In this document: piece after piece, positions 9,520-20,600 of the stretch
How the letters are laid out: every line of letters starts with the position of its first letter
Position numbering within the stretch: position 1 is the stretch's first letter
Assembly (NCBI RefSeq): GCF_009765905.1
Contig: NZ_LMUO01000019.1
Coordinates: 670,418-734,417, forward strand
Direction of reading: 5' to 3'
Origin: Mucilaginibacter sp. L196
Lineage (GTDB): Bacteria > Bacteroidota > Bacteroidia > Sphingobacteriales > Sphingobacteriaceae
DNA length: 64,000 nucleotides
Program-made: the position numbers and the translations under genes
The notes under the pieces: model-generated
Told to the model about the DNA's origin: nothing
What the model saw: the letters and a program-made list of their open reading frames with translations, nothing else
Databases searched by the model: none

Positions 9520-10605
9520 ATGTTAAAATTAGGCATATTAGGATTAGGAGAAGGCCGCAGTACCATGTCGGCAGCATTAAACAGCGATAAGTATGAGCTT
9601 AAAATGGTGTGCGATAGAAACATCGAAATGTGTAAACAGCGCGCCGAAGAGTTCAATTTCCATCAATACACAACCAGTTATCAAAAAATGCTGGATGATT
9701 CCGAGATTGATATTGTCGCTATTTATACCCCCGATCATTTACATGCTGAACATGTAAAACAGGCATTGCTGCATAACAAACATGTTATTTGCACCAAACC
9801 CTTTATTGATGATCTTTCAAAAGCACAGGAATTGCTTGATCTGGCAGCTAGAACCGATAAAAAGGTTTTTGTAGGTCAAAGCTCCCGTTTTTTTGAACCT
9901 GCAAAAAGGCAAAGGAAAGATTATGAAGAAGGTTTGCTAGGCGATCTGATTACAGTTGAAAGTCACTACCACGCCGATCATCGTTGGTTTTTGGAGAAAC
10001 CCTGGGCGCTTGAAAATGCATTCAAATGGCTATATGGTGGTTTAAGCCATCCGGTAGATTTTATACGCTGGTACATGCCAAATGTTGAAGAGGTAATGGG
10101 CTATGGTATGATCAGCAACAATGGTAAAATCGCGGGATTAAAGAATGAAGATACCATGCACTTTATTTTTAAAGCTGCAGACGGACGAATTGCGCGGGTA
10201 AGCGGCGCTTATACCGGTTACACCCAACCCACGCAGCGCGATAGTGGCATGAGTGTGATATTAAGATGTGCAGAAGGCGCATCCCAGGCGGATTATCATG
10301 AACTTCGTTATGCCGTAACAGATAAAACGGGTGAAGAAAAGATTATTTATTGGGGAGATAAAACGTTAAAATATTATTTCAGGTTTGAGGGGCAAAGTCA
10401 TCACGCAGGCGAATACCAAAACTATCTTGAATATTTTGCTGATTGTTTAGAAAGTGGCGAAACCGCATATCCTGATATTAAAGAAGGTATAGGCACAGTT
10501 GCTTTGTTACAGGCAATGGACAAGTCATTAAAGACAGGCCAACCCGTGAAAGTTGCTGATATACTTGCCGAATACAGATTATCACCTGAAAAATTAAGCG
10601 CATGA
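9520..10605 (+). CDS. Gfo/Idh/MocA-family NAD(P)-dependent oxidoreductase
   Basis: 361 aa, no signal peptide, so cytosolic. The N-terminal Rossmann fold begins LKLGILGLGEGRSTMSAAL. The family's catalytic lysine motif appears as ICTKPFIDDL (TKP in place of the usual EKP) near residue 90. A C-terminal GFO_IDH_MocA barrel follows, with a conserved HPVDFIRWYMP helix. These enzymes oxidise or reduce sugar hydroxyls. The stop overlaps the start of the SSS symporter by 4 bases, so import by the symporter followed by oxidation in the cytosol is a reasonable reading. Sugar unknown. Confidence 0.85.
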   Translation: MLKLGILGLGEGRSTMSAALNSDKYELKMVCDRNIEMCKQRAEEFNFHQYTTSYQKMLDDSEIDIVAIYTPDHLHAEHVKQALLHNKHVICTKPFIDDLSKAQELLDLAARTDKKVFVGQSSRFFEPAKRQRKDYEEGLLGDLITVESHYHADHRWFLEKPWALENAFKWLYGGLSHPVDFIRWYMPNVEEVMGYGMISNNGKIAGLKNEDTMHFIFKAADGRIARVSGAYTGYTQPTQRDSGMSVILRCAEGASQADYHELRYAVTDKTGEEKIIYWGDKTLKYYFRFEGQSHHAGEYQNYLEYFADCLESGETAYPDIKEGIGTVALLQAMDKSLKTGQPVKVADILAEYRLSPEKLSA

Positions 10606-12197
10606 TATTAGCGATGGGCAGTTTGGTTACCAATTTAACACCGCTGGATTATGCCATTGTAGCGGCATACATCGTCGTGCTGATGATTATTGGGTATAGA
10701 TCTAGTTTTGCAAAGAAGAAAAATAAAGATGAAACGCTTTTCCTTGCCAATAAATCATTGGGATGGGCCAGCATCGGCTTTAATATGTGGGGTACTAACG
10801 TTGGTCCGTCAATGTTACTGGCTTATGCCAGTATTGGGTATGCGACAGGCATAGTAGCTGTGAATTTCGATTGGTATGCCTTTGTTTTCTTGTTGTTACT
10901 GGCAATAGTTTTTGCACCTAAATATTTGGCGTCCAAAGTAAGTACGATGCCCGAATTTATGGGTAAACGCTATGGCGATTCTACCCAAAATATACTTGCA
11001 TGGTACGCACTGATCAAAATATTGATCTCGTGGTTATCATTAGGCTTGTTCGCAGGTGGGTTTTTAGTAAGGCAGATCTTAGGCATCCCGATGTGGGAAT
11101 CAGTAATTGTATTGGTATCATTTGCCGGCCTTTTTACTTTTGCAGGGGGGCTGAAAACTATAGCCAAGGTCAATTTCTTCCAGATGATATTGCTGATAGC
11201 AGTATCGTTATTATTAACGGTAATAGGCGTTGTAAAGGTTGGAGGACTATCAGCAATGTACCACAAAGTACCGCATGATTATTGGAATCTGATACATCCC
11301 GCGAGCGATAAAAAATATCCCTGGTATGCTATTTTGTTAGGCTACCCTGTTTCTGCTATAGCATTCTTTTGTACCGATCAAGCTATGGTACAGTCGGTTT
11401 TAGGTGCTAAAAATTTAGAGCAGGGGCAATTGGGCGTAAACTTTATCGCATGGCTTAAAATACTATCGCTGCCGCTTTTTATCCTTACTGGGATATTGTG
11501 TTTTATTCTTTATCCGGGCTTAAAAGATCCCGCCGAAGCTTATATGACCATGGTCACTCATCTTTTCCCTCCGGGATTAAATGGTTTAGTAATCGTAGTG
11601 TTGATAGCTGTATTGGTAGGTACTATCGGTTCGTCATTAAACTCACTGAGCACCGTGTTTACAATGGATGTTTACGTTAAAAAATTCAATCCAAACGCAA
11701 CTAACAAGCAAATTATAAAGGTAGGGCGAATGGCTGTAGTCGCAGGCTGTATGTTTGCAGTCGCAGTAGCTTTGGCTATTGACAATATAAAAGGACTTAA
11801 CCTATTTGATGTCTTCCAGTCCGTTTTAGGCTTTATTGCACCGCCTTTGGCTGTCGTATTCTTATTAACCGTATTTTGGAAAAAGACCAGTCGTAAAGCT
11901 GTTAATACGGTCTTATCCGCTGGTTCAGCATTTAGTTTGGGTACGGGCGTGTTGTATTTATGGGTTTTTACGCCCGATAAATACCCCATCTGGCCGCATT
12001 ATTTATTGCTGTCGTTTTACATTTTCGCATTTCTGATGGCATTGGCTATTATTATTTCATTGCTGGATACAAACCCTGTAATGTACATCCCCGACAAGCT
12101 GGTAACCATTGTTAAGCCTACCAGGCGGGTTAAAATTGCCTGGGGCATTTTAATCATTGTGATGATATGCCTGTACCTGATATTTAACGGACATTAA
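10602..12197 (+). CDS. Sodium/solute symporter (SSS family), probable sugar importer
   Basis: 531 aa with about 13-14 hydrophobic segments in the SSS arrangement: an N-terminal LDYAIVAAYIVVLMIIGYRS helix, the GTNVGPSMLLAYASIGYATG region, and the TIGSSLNSLSTVFTMDVY signature. It imports a sugar or sugar acid with sodium across the inner membrane. It is translationally coupled to the oxidoreductase upstream, and the next gene starts 4 bases downstream. In this operon the likely cargo is rhamnose or a mono/disaccharide from rhamnogalacturonan. It is distinct in sequence and context from the SSS transporter next to araA. Confidence 0.88.
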   Translation: MILAMGSLVTNLTPLDYAIVAAYIVVLMIIGYRSSFAKKKNKDETLFLANKSLGWASIGFNMWGTNVGPSMLLAYASIGYATGIVAVNFDWYAFVFLLLLAIVFAPKYLASKVSTMPEFMGKRYGDSTQNILAWYALIKILISWLSLGLFAGGFLVRQILGIPMWESVIVLVSFAGLFTFAGGLKTIAKVNFFQMILLIAVSLLLTVIGVVKVGGLSAMYHKVPHDYWNLIHPASDKKYPWYAILLGYPVSAIAFFCTDQAMVQSVLGAKNLEQGQLGVNFIAWLKILSLPLFILTGILCFILYPGLKDPAEAYMTMVTHLFPPGLNGLVIVVLIAVLVGTIGSSLNSLSTVFTMDVYVKKFNPNATNKQIIKVGRMAVVAGCMFAVAVALAIDNIKGLNLFDVFQSVLGFIAPPLAVVFLLTVFWKKTSRKAVNTVLSAGSAFSLGTGVLYLWVFTPDKYPIWPHYLLLSFYIFAFLMALAIIISLLDTNPVMYIPDKLVTIVKPTRRVKIAWGILIIVMICLYLIFNGH

Positions 12198-12201
12198 TGT
12201 T

Positions 12202-14388
12202 ATGAAGGATAAAAAAGCTAGTAGCTTAAAATATGTTGTATTAATTGCGTTGCTCGGTTTAATGCTTTTTAGCGATGCCGCCAAAGCGCAAAAAGCATCT
12301 TGGATCTGGTATCCGGGTGATTACGAGGTTTGGCTCAGTAATAAAATGCAAACCAGGCGTACAGAGCGCGGTACCTTTCTACCCCCATTCTGGAAATTGG
12401 ACAGCCACTACGTATTGATGAATTTCCATAAGGATTTTGAACTCACCGAACCTGAAGACGCTAAATTATATGTGGAGGGGCAATATAACGTAAGTTTAGA
12501 TGGTAAAACTATTCGTGGTTATCCTAAAGTAATTCATATCCCCGCAGGGAAACACCGCATCAGTTTAAAAGTATATAACCAGGCTAATGTACCGGCTATA
12601 TTTGTTCAGGGCACTCATCTGGTATCAGATACTTCGTGGCTGGTAACTTATGAAGATAAAGAATGGATTGATGCCTCCGGTAAAACCTCCGATGTATCGG
12701 CCACAAAATACTTACTTGCCGGAAGCTGGGATTTTACAGATCCCAATGTATTGCCGTCAACCTATCATTTACCCGTTGAAGAGCATAAAGCAGCCAGCAT
12801 CAGCAGAAAACCACATTCTATGTTTGTAGATTTTGGGAAAGAAACTTTTGGTTATATCAAACTCAACGGACTAAAAGGAAAAGGACATGTTTCGCTATAC
12901 TTTGGTGAATCACCTGAAGAGGCGATGGATACCGCACGCTGCGAATTGGCAGATAAAATAGACATAGATCAAAACGGTGGCGATTTTACTTTCAGCGGAT
13001 CAAGGGCATTTAGATACGTAACTGTTTATTATGATGATAACGTCAGTATAAATGATGTATCCATGCTCTATGAATACTCGCCGGTGAAGCAGCGCGGCAG
13101 TTTCAAATGTTCTGATGAGGAGGTCAATAAAATATGGGATGTATCGGCTTACACTTTACACTTAAATACCCGCGAATTTTTTATTGATGGAATTAAACGC
13201 GACAGGTGGGTATGGTCCGGAGACGCCTACCAAAGCTATTTAATGAATTATTACTTGTTTTTTGATTCGCCAACGGTAACCCATACACTATCTGCTTTGC
13301 GCGGTAAAGACCCGGTTACCAGCCACATCAATACCATAATGGATTATACGTTTTACTGGTTTCTTGGTATTAATGATTATTACCAGTATACGGGCGATAA
13401 AACATTCATCGAACAAAATTACCCGCGCATGCAAAGCATGATGGACTATTGCCTTTCCCGCCGGGATAAGGATGGTTTGATGCAAGGTTTAACAGGCGAC
13501 TGGGTCTTTATTGATTGGGCCGATGGATTGAGTAAACAAGGTGAAGTCAGCTTTGAACAGATCTTATTCTGCCGTAGCCTTGAAACAATGGCACAATGCG
13601 CCAAAATTGCTCATGATGATGCAGGTGCTGAAAAGTATGCTGCGATAGCCGCTGATTTGCGGGCTAAAATATTCAACTATTATTGGAATGAACAGAAACA
13701 TGCGTTGGTTCATAGCCGGATTGACGGTAAACCAACAGATAATGTTACCCGCTATGCTAATATGTTCTCCATCTTTTTTAATTATTTGGACGATGCTAAA
13801 AAACAGGACGTTAAAAAATATGTATTGCTGAATAACGATGTACCTAAGATCACTACACCTTATATGCGTTTTTACGAACTGGAATCGCTATGTGCCATGG
13901 GCGAGCAAAGCTATGTTTTAAAACAAATGAAGGATTATTGGGGCGGGATGCTAAAACTGGGCGCAACTACATTTTGGGAAGAATATAACCCCACAGATAC
14001 AGGCGCTAATATTTACGCCATGTATGGCAGGCCTTACGGCAAAAGCTTATGCCACGCCTGGGGTGCAAGTCCGATCTACCTATTGGGGAAATACTATTTG
14101 GGCGTAAAACCTACCTCACCGGGTTATAAGGACTATATAATTGAACCCAATTTAGGTGGTTTACAATGGATGCAGGGAAGTGTACCCACCCCTAATGGCG
14201 ATATAAAGGTTTATGTAAGCACCAAACAAATTAAAGTAAGTAGTGATGACGGCTTAGGAATACTTCGTTTTAAAAGCAAAACTACACCAACCTGTAAACA
14301 GGCTAAGATTATAGCGAAAGGTGATAACATATTTGAACTACAGGTACTAAAAGGAACTTATTTTACAGTCGATTATAACGCCTTGTAA
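12202..14388 (+). CDS. Exported alpha-L-rhamnosidase, GH78 (second copy)
   Basis: 728 aa with a signal peptide (to about AKAQ, residue 30). N-terminal beta domains start ASWIWYPGDYEVW, then an (alpha/alpha)6 barrel with the GH78-type acid motif DGIKRDRWVWSGD at about 329-341 and a second family glutamate in GATTFWEEYNP (~593), followed by a C-terminal beta domain. It is shorter than the 925-aa GH78 upstream and differs in the acid motif (DGIKRDR against DCPQRNER), so they belong to different GH78 branches and probably cut different rhamnosyl linkages. Confidence 0.9.
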   Translation: MKDKKASSLKYVVLIALLGLMLFSDAAKAQKASWIWYPGDYEVWLSNKMQTRRTERGTFLPPFWKLDSHYVLMNFHKDFELTEPEDAKLYVEGQYNVSLDGKTIRGYPKVIHIPAGKHRISLKVYNQANVPAIFVQGTHLVSDTSWLVTYEDKEWIDASGKTSDVSATKYLLAGSWDFTDPNVLPSTYHLPVEEHKAASISRKPHSMFVDFGKETFGYIKLNGLKGKGHVSLYFGESPEEAMDTARCELADKIDIDQNGGDFTFSGSRAFRYVTVYYDDNVSINDVSMLYEYSPVKQRGSFKCSDEEVNKIWDVSAYTLHLNTREFFIDGIKRDRWVWSGDAYQSYLMNYYLFFDSPTVTHTLSALRGKDPVTSHINTIMDYTFYWFLGINDYYQYTGDKTFIEQNYPRMQSMMDYCLSRRDKDGLMQGLTGDWVFIDWADGLSKQGEVSFEQILFCRSLETMAQCAKIAHDDAGAEKYAAIAADLRAKIFNYYWNEQKHALVHSRIDGKPTDNVTRYANMFSIFFNYLDDAKKQDVKKYVLLNNDVPKITTPYMRFYELESLCAMGEQSYVLKQMKDYWGGMLKLGATTFWEEYNPTDTGANIYAMYGRPYGKSLCHAWGASPIYLLGKYYLGVKPTSPGYKDYIIEPNLGGLQWMQGSVPTPNGDIKVYVSTKQIKVSSDDGLGILRFKSKTTPTCKQAKIIAKGDNIFELQVLKGTYFTVDYNAL

Positions 14389-14391
14389 TAA

Positions 14392-17300
14392 ATGAAATCT
14401 TTCCTGAAATATACGCTGCTAATGCTGGGGTTATTGCCCATTGCATCCTACGCCCAATTAGTTGATAAAACCCCTGCTCCGGTTCCAATTGCACCCGATG
14501 TATACCATTTTGACCCTTGGGAAGATCCATCGGTTGACGGTATAAACAGGCAGGCAGCACATGCCACAGCATATTCGTACAGCAATTTACAGGATGCCTT
14601 AACAGGTGATAGGGACAAGTCTGGCAGAATGATGTCATTAAACGGTTATTGGGATTTTTCCTATTCTCCTATGCCTGCCGATACGCCAAAAGAATTTTAC
14701 AGGAGTAGGGTACAGGGATGGAAAAAGATTATCGTTCCCTCAAGCATGGAGATGCAGGGATATGGAAAACCGATCTACAAAAGTGCGGTTTATCCGTTCC
14801 GTCCTGTAAACCCTCCGCACATGCCTACAACCGATAATAGTGTAGGCAATTATCAGCGTATATTCACCATTCCTGCTAATTGGAAGGATATGAACATTAC
14901 GCTAAGTTTTGGCGGAGTAAGTTCAGGGTTTAAGGTTTGGTTAAATGGTAAATTCCTGGGTTATGGCGAGGATAGTTTTTTAACATCAGAGTTTAACATA
15001 ACACCATACTTACAACCTGGCGAAAATATTTTATCGGTACAAGTTATCCGTTGGACAGATGGCTATTTCCTGGAAGATCAGGATCAGTGGCGATTGAGCG
15101 GCATCCACCGCGAAGTAATGCTATTAGCCGAACCTAAGCTGCGTATTGCTGATTTCTTTTATCAAGCCAAGTTAGATAAGGATTATAAAGACGCTCTTTT
15201 TCAATTAAGGCCCCGAATGGAAAACCTTACCGGGGAAGAAGTACATGGTTATACCTTGGAAGCACAATTGTACGATAAGAATAACAAGCCTGTACTTGAA
15301 AAACCGATGGAGAAAAGTGTAGAGAGCCTGCTTAACGAAATTTATCCAAGGTTAGGGAATGTTAAATTCGGTATAATGGAGGCAAAGATCAAGAACCCGG
15401 CTAAATGGAGTACTGATGAGCCCAACTTATACACACTGGCACTTACCTTAAAGGATACTACGGGGCATATTTTAGAGGTAAAAAGCTGCAAAGTTGGTTT
15501 CCGCAGTATCGAGTTTTCCAAGACTGATAGTAAGCTGCTAATCAATGGTAAGGTTACCTATCTGTATGGTGTAAACATGCCCGATCATGACCCGATAAAA
15601 GGTAAAGCTTTATCTCGTGCGGATATTTTACGTGACATACAAACGGTTAAGCGGTTCAACTTTAATTGTATCCGCACCAGCCATTATCCGAAAGATCCTT
15701 ATTTCTATGATCTGTGCGACCAATACGGCATCATGGTTATAGACGAGGCTAATCTGGAAACACATGGACTTGGTTCAAAATTAAGCAATGATCCAACCTG
15801 GGCCGGTGCTTATATGGATAGAATGACACGTATGGTAATGCGCGATAAGAATCATCCTAGTATCATCGTGTGGAGTTTAGGTAACGAGGCAGGCGAAGGG
15901 CCAAATCACGCGGCAATGGCAGGATGGACGCATGATTTTGATATAACGCGCCCCGTGCATTATGAACCTGCCCAAGGAACGCCGCAGGCAGAAGGATATA
16001 TCCCACCGGATGATCCAAGATACCCAAAAGCTAACGACCATTCACACAGGTTGCAAAATCCTATTGATGAGCCTTATGTAGATATTATCAGCAGGATGTA
16101 TCCAGGCTTATTTACCGCTGATTTGTTGGCAAATCAAAAGAACGGGGACCATCGTCCTATATTCTTTGTCGAGTATTCGCATGCTATGGGTAATTCCAAT
16201 GGTAATTTAAAAGAGTTTTGGGATATATGGCGTAATACACCACGCATTATTGGCGGCGCAATCTGGGAGTTTAAAGATCAGGGATTACTAAAAAAGGATG
16301 CTAACGGCACGCCATATTATGCTTATGGCGGCGACTTTGGCGAAAAGTATTATGATGATTTCACTATAAAAGGCTTGGTAGCACCCGATGGTCGGCCAAA
16401 ACCCGCTATGTATGAATGTAAACATGTTTTCCAACCGGCCGAATGTAAATTGATTGACACAGCCAAAGGTATTATTAACATAAAAAATTGGTCTTCGGTA
16501 AGGTCATTGGGCTATTATACTTTAACATTGCAAGTAAGAGAAGATGGAAATATCATCACGAAGAGAATAATTCCATCGATCAATGTTCCGGCAATGGGGG
16601 ATACCACAGTTTCCATAGCGCAATACTTACCTGTTATGAAAGCTGGCCATGAATATCTAGCCGATTTACATTTCACTTTGCCACAAGACGAACCATGGGC
16701 ATCTAAAGGATTTGAAATAGCGGCTGATCAGTTTGCGTTAACACATGTGCCGGTTATTATCAACCCCGCTAAGCATTACGCTTCTGTTGAGTTACAGAAT
16801 ACACCAAACAATTATATAATGAGTGGCAAAAATTTTAAAGTGACCATCTGCAAAAGCAATGGTGCTTTAAGTTCTTACCTTATGAATAATCAGGAACAAG
16901 TGTTTGCGCCATTATTGCCACACTTTACCCGCCCATTAACGGATAATGATCAGCGTGGATGGAAATCCAATAAAAAATTAAAACCATGGTATGCTGATAG
17001 CTTGAACCTCAAAGATGTATCGGCTAAGAGAATAGAAAACGGATTGGTTCAAGTAACCAGCAACTACACACTTATTAACGATAGTGCGGCAGTGCGGGTA
17101 ACTTATTTAGTCAACGGCAACGGTGTGTTAAAGGTGAATTATGCCTTAACCTGTAAACCGGGTTTGCCAAACATACCCGAAGTTGGTATGCAATGCGGTA
17201 TCAAGCGCAATTATGATAACATTAGTTGGTATGGCAGAGGTTTGTACGAAAACTATGTTGATCGTCGTACAGGTTTTGAGGCTGGTATTTATTCGCAGCC

Positions 17301-17697
17301 TATTAATGAGTTTAATGAGCCATATGTAGTGCCACAGGAAACAGGCAACCGCACAGATGTACGTTGGATGTATTTATCGGATATAAATTCAACTGGATTG
17401 CTGGTGGTGGCTGATAGTTTACTTAGCATGAATGCCTGGCCTTATACCGAGAAAAATATAGAGGCAGCCAGGCATACCAATAAACTGAAGGATGCAGGCT
17501 ATGTCACCTTAAATATTGATCTGCTGCAAATGGGTGTAGGTGGTAATGATAGTTGGTCGGATATAGGTGCTCCGTTGGATAAATATCAAATACCTGCAAA
17601 GAATTATAGCTACAGTTTCTACTTGTTACCGGGTGCGGTCAATGCTCAAAAGGCAGTTAAATTATCAAGAGAAATTAAATTTAATGCCGCTAATTAA
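14392..17697 (+). CDS. Exported beta-galactosidase, GH2 (LacZ type)
   Basis: 1101 aa with a signal peptide ending at SYAQ (residue 22). All five LacZ domains are present: sugar-binding jelly roll (~60-245), Ig-like domain, TIM barrel (~350-660), second Ig-like domain and the C-terminal Bgal_small_N domain with YGRGLYENYVDRRTG. The acid/base Glu499 sits in SLGNEAGEG and the nucleophile Glu594 in FFVEYSHAMGNSN. Likely removes beta-galactose from rhamnogalacturonan side chains in the periplasm. It follows the GH78 stop by 3 bases and is followed within 1-2 bases by the GH106 gene. Confidence 0.93.
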   Translation: MKSFLKYTLLMLGLLPIASYAQLVDKTPAPVPIAPDVYHFDPWEDPSVDGINRQAAHATAYSYSNLQDALTGDRDKSGRMMSLNGYWDFSYSPMPADTPKEFYRSRVQGWKKIIVPSSMEMQGYGKPIYKSAVYPFRPVNPPHMPTTDNSVGNYQRIFTIPANWKDMNITLSFGGVSSGFKVWLNGKFLGYGEDSFLTSEFNITPYLQPGENILSVQVIRWTDGYFLEDQDQWRLSGIHREVMLLAEPKLRIADFFYQAKLDKDYKDALFQLRPRMENLTGEEVHGYTLEAQLYDKNNKPVLEKPMEKSVESLLNEIYPRLGNVKFGIMEAKIKNPAKWSTDEPNLYTLALTLKDTTGHILEVKSCKVGFRSIEFSKTDSKLLINGKVTYLYGVNMPDHDPIKGKALSRADILRDIQTVKRFNFNCIRTSHYPKDPYFYDLCDQYGIMVIDEANLETHGLGSKLSNDPTWAGAYMDRMTRMVMRDKNHPSIIVWSLGNEAGEGPNHAAMAGWTHDFDITRPVHYEPAQGTPQAEGYIPPDDPRYPKANDHSHRLQNPIDEPYVDIISRMYPGLFTADLLANQKNGDHRPIFFVEYSHAMGNSNGNLKEFWDIWRNTPRIIGGAIWEFKDQGLLKKDANGTPYYAYGGDFGEKYYDDFTIKGLVAPDGRPKPAMYECKHVFQPAECKLIDTAKGIINIKNWSSVRSLGYYTLTLQVREDGNIITKRIIPSINVPAMGDTTVSIAQYLPVMKAGHEYLADLHFTLPQDEPWASKGFEIAADQFALTHVPVIINPAKHYASVELQNTPNNYIMSGKNFKVTICKSNGALSSYLMNNQEQVFAPLLPHFTRPLTDNDQRGWKSNKKLKPWYADSLNLKDVSAKRIENGLVQVTSNYTLINDSAAVRVTYLVNGNGVLKVNYALTCKPGLPNIPEVGMQCGIKRNYDNISWYGRGLYENYVDRRTGFEAGIYSQPINEFNEPYVVPQETGNRTDVRWMYLSDINSTGLLVVADSLLSMNAWPYTEKNIEAARHTNKLKDAGYVTLNIDLLQMGVGGNDSWSDIGAPLDKYQIPAKNYSYSFYLLPGAVNAQKAVKLSREIKFNAAN

Positions 17698-17698
17698 T

Positions 17699-20600
17699 AT
17701 GAAAAAGCTCGTCCTCTTATGGCTTGTTCTTATATGCTGCAATAGTTGGTTTGCTTTGCATGGTTTTTCGCAAGCGGTTAAAAAGAAGGATTATGATGTG
17801 CTTAAACAAAGTTTCCTGCATCCGCCCGAAAACGCCAAGCCTTGGGTTTACTGGTACTGGATGCAGTCAAGTGTATCGCGTGCAGGCATAACGGCAGATT
17901 TGGAATCGATGAAGGCCGAGGGTTTCGAAGGTGCATATTTAATGACTATCAAAGGCCCGGCAACGCCACCTTATATGACGCCACCCATTGAGCAATTAAG
18001 CAAACCATGGTGGGATATGGTAAAATTTGCTTTTAGTGAAGCAGATAGGTTAGGATTGAAGTTGGCCTTGCATGATTGCGATGGTTTCGCGGTAGCCGGT
18101 GGGCCATGGATAACTCCCGAATTATCTATGCAAAAAGTGGTATGGACAAAAACCTTAGTTAGTGGCGGAAAGCTATTCCACGACACTTTAACCAGGCCAC
18201 AAAGCTACAAAGGGTATTACCGGGATATTAAAATTCTGGCTTATCCATCACCTATCGGTAGTGGCGTCACCAGTAACACTATCGTACCTAAAGTAACGGC
18301 AAGCACAGGGGCAAACGTGCAATATCTTGCAGAAGCTGGCAATAAAACCAATTTTGCCAGTAGCACACCATGTTGGATACAACTGGAATTCACCCAACCT
18401 TTTACTTGCAGATCGTTAACTATTCACACCAATGCCAGCAACTATGAATCGGAGCGATTACTGATTGAGGTCAGTGATGATGGTAAGACCTTTAAACCCC
18501 TAACCCGGTTAGACCCACCCCGCCATGGCTGGCAGGATGGTGATGCCCAGATCACCAATGATATTGTACCTACTACTGCAAAATTCTTCCGTTTTGTGTA
18601 CGATAAAGCGGGTTCAGAGCCAGGATCGGAAGATTTGGATTTCGCTAAGTGGAAACCATCACTAAAATTATCCGGTATTGAACTATCTGCTGAATCACCG
18701 ATCCATCAATATGAAGGCAAAACAGGCGAGGTATGGCGGGTAAGTAAACGTACCAACACCCAGCAACTACCTGATGAATTATGCGTACCGAAAGATAAAA
18801 TTATTGACATTACTGATAAACTGAATATTAAAGGAATTTTAAACTGGCAGGTTCCAGCTGGAACCTGGACAATATTACGGGTTGGCTATACCTCAACCGG
18901 GCACACCAATGCAACAGGCGGAGCTGGTAAAGGCTTAGAGTGTGATAAGTTTAACCCTGCGGCGGTAAAACTACAGTATGATAAGTGGTTTGGCGAAGCC
19001 GTTAAACAGGTTGGACAACAAACAGCAAAACGTGTTCTGAAAATATTTCACGTAGATAGCTGGGAGGCAGGCAGCCAAAACTGGTCGCCTGTATTTGCTG
19101 CCGAATTTGAAAAACGTCGGGGCTATGATCTGCTACCTTACTTACCCGTAATGGCCGGCGTACCGGTACAAAGCGCATCGGTATCAGAAAAAGTATTAAG
19201 TGATGTGAGGCAAACCATTGCCGAATTAGTTTCCGATAACTTTTTTGGTACGATGGTTAAACTGGCACATGCGCAAGATTGCAGCTTTAGTGCCGAGAGC
19301 GTTGCGCCAACCATGGTGAGCGACGGTATGCTGCATTATAGCCAGGTTGATATACCAATGGGCGAATTTTGGTTGCGAAGCCCTACACACGATAAGCCTA
19401 ACGATATATTGGATGCGATTTCTGGCGGACATATCTATGGTAAAAATATTATCCAGGCCGAGGCTTTTACAGAGCTTCGCCTGATGTGGGATGAGCATCC
19501 CGCCATGTTAAAAGTCATAGCTGATAGGGAATTCGCGCTTGGTATTAACCGTTTTACCTTTCACGTAGATGTACATAACCCATGGCTTGACCGTAAACCG
19601 GGGATGACCTTGGATGGCATTGGTTCTTTTTTTCAGCGGGATCAAACCTGGTGGAAACCCGGCAAAGCATGGGTGCAATATGTACAACGTTGCCAGGCCA
19701 TGCTGCAAATGGGGCACCCAGTAGTGGATGTGGCTGTATTTACAGGCGAGGAAACACCGCGCCGCGCAATTTTGCCGGAAAGATTGGTAAGTACATTGCC
19801 GGGCATTTTTGGCGAAGAAAGAGTGAAATCTGAAAAGATAAGACTTGAAAATAAAGGCGAACCAATGCAAACCATCCCTGATGGGGTAAATAGTTCAGCA
19901 AACATGGCCGAGCCGCAACAGTGGATAAATCCGATGCGCGGTTATGCCTATGATTCATTCAATCTGGATGCTTTGTTAAGGTTGGCAACTGTTGATAAGA
20001 ACGGCCGTGTTGTATTACCGGGTGGGGCAAGTTACGGTGTTTTAGTGATACCGGGTAGCCGTCCAATGTCACCAGATAGTAGTATAATGTCGATACAAGC
20101 AATTGAGAAAATTCGACAATTAGTAAAAGATGGGGCAACTATTATCATGGGTGATCACCCAACTCAGTCGCCCGGTTTATCTGATGATAATATCGTTAAA
20201 CAAAATGCTGATGAGCTTTTCAATTCATCAATCCTAAACAAAAAGTTACTTCTAGCTCCTTACACAGGCGAAACGTTTGATAAGTTGGGTATAAACCGGG
20301 ATGTGATCGTTGCTGATTCAACCGGTGATTTTGCAGAAAATATTGCTTGGAATCATAGAGCAGGGATAGGGTTTGATACTTATTTTATTTCAAATCAAGA
20401 TAATCGTCAGCACACCATAAGCCTATCATTAAGAGCATCAGGTAAAGTACCTGAATTATGGGATCCGCTGACAGGCGACATAAGAATTGCCGATGACTGG
20501 AAAATTGAAAACGGAAGAACTATATTAACAATAAGTTTAGATGCCAACGGCTCTGTATTTATTGTTTTGAAGCAACCTGTTACAGCTAATGCATCGAAAA

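Noticed and set aside
17567..17698. 44-codon upstream extension of the GH106 gene
   Set aside because: Lies inside the GH2 gene; a clear signal peptide starts at the ATG at 17699.
19508..19870. 120-codon minus-strand frame inside GH106
   Set aside because: Shadow frame with low-complexity composition and no family features.
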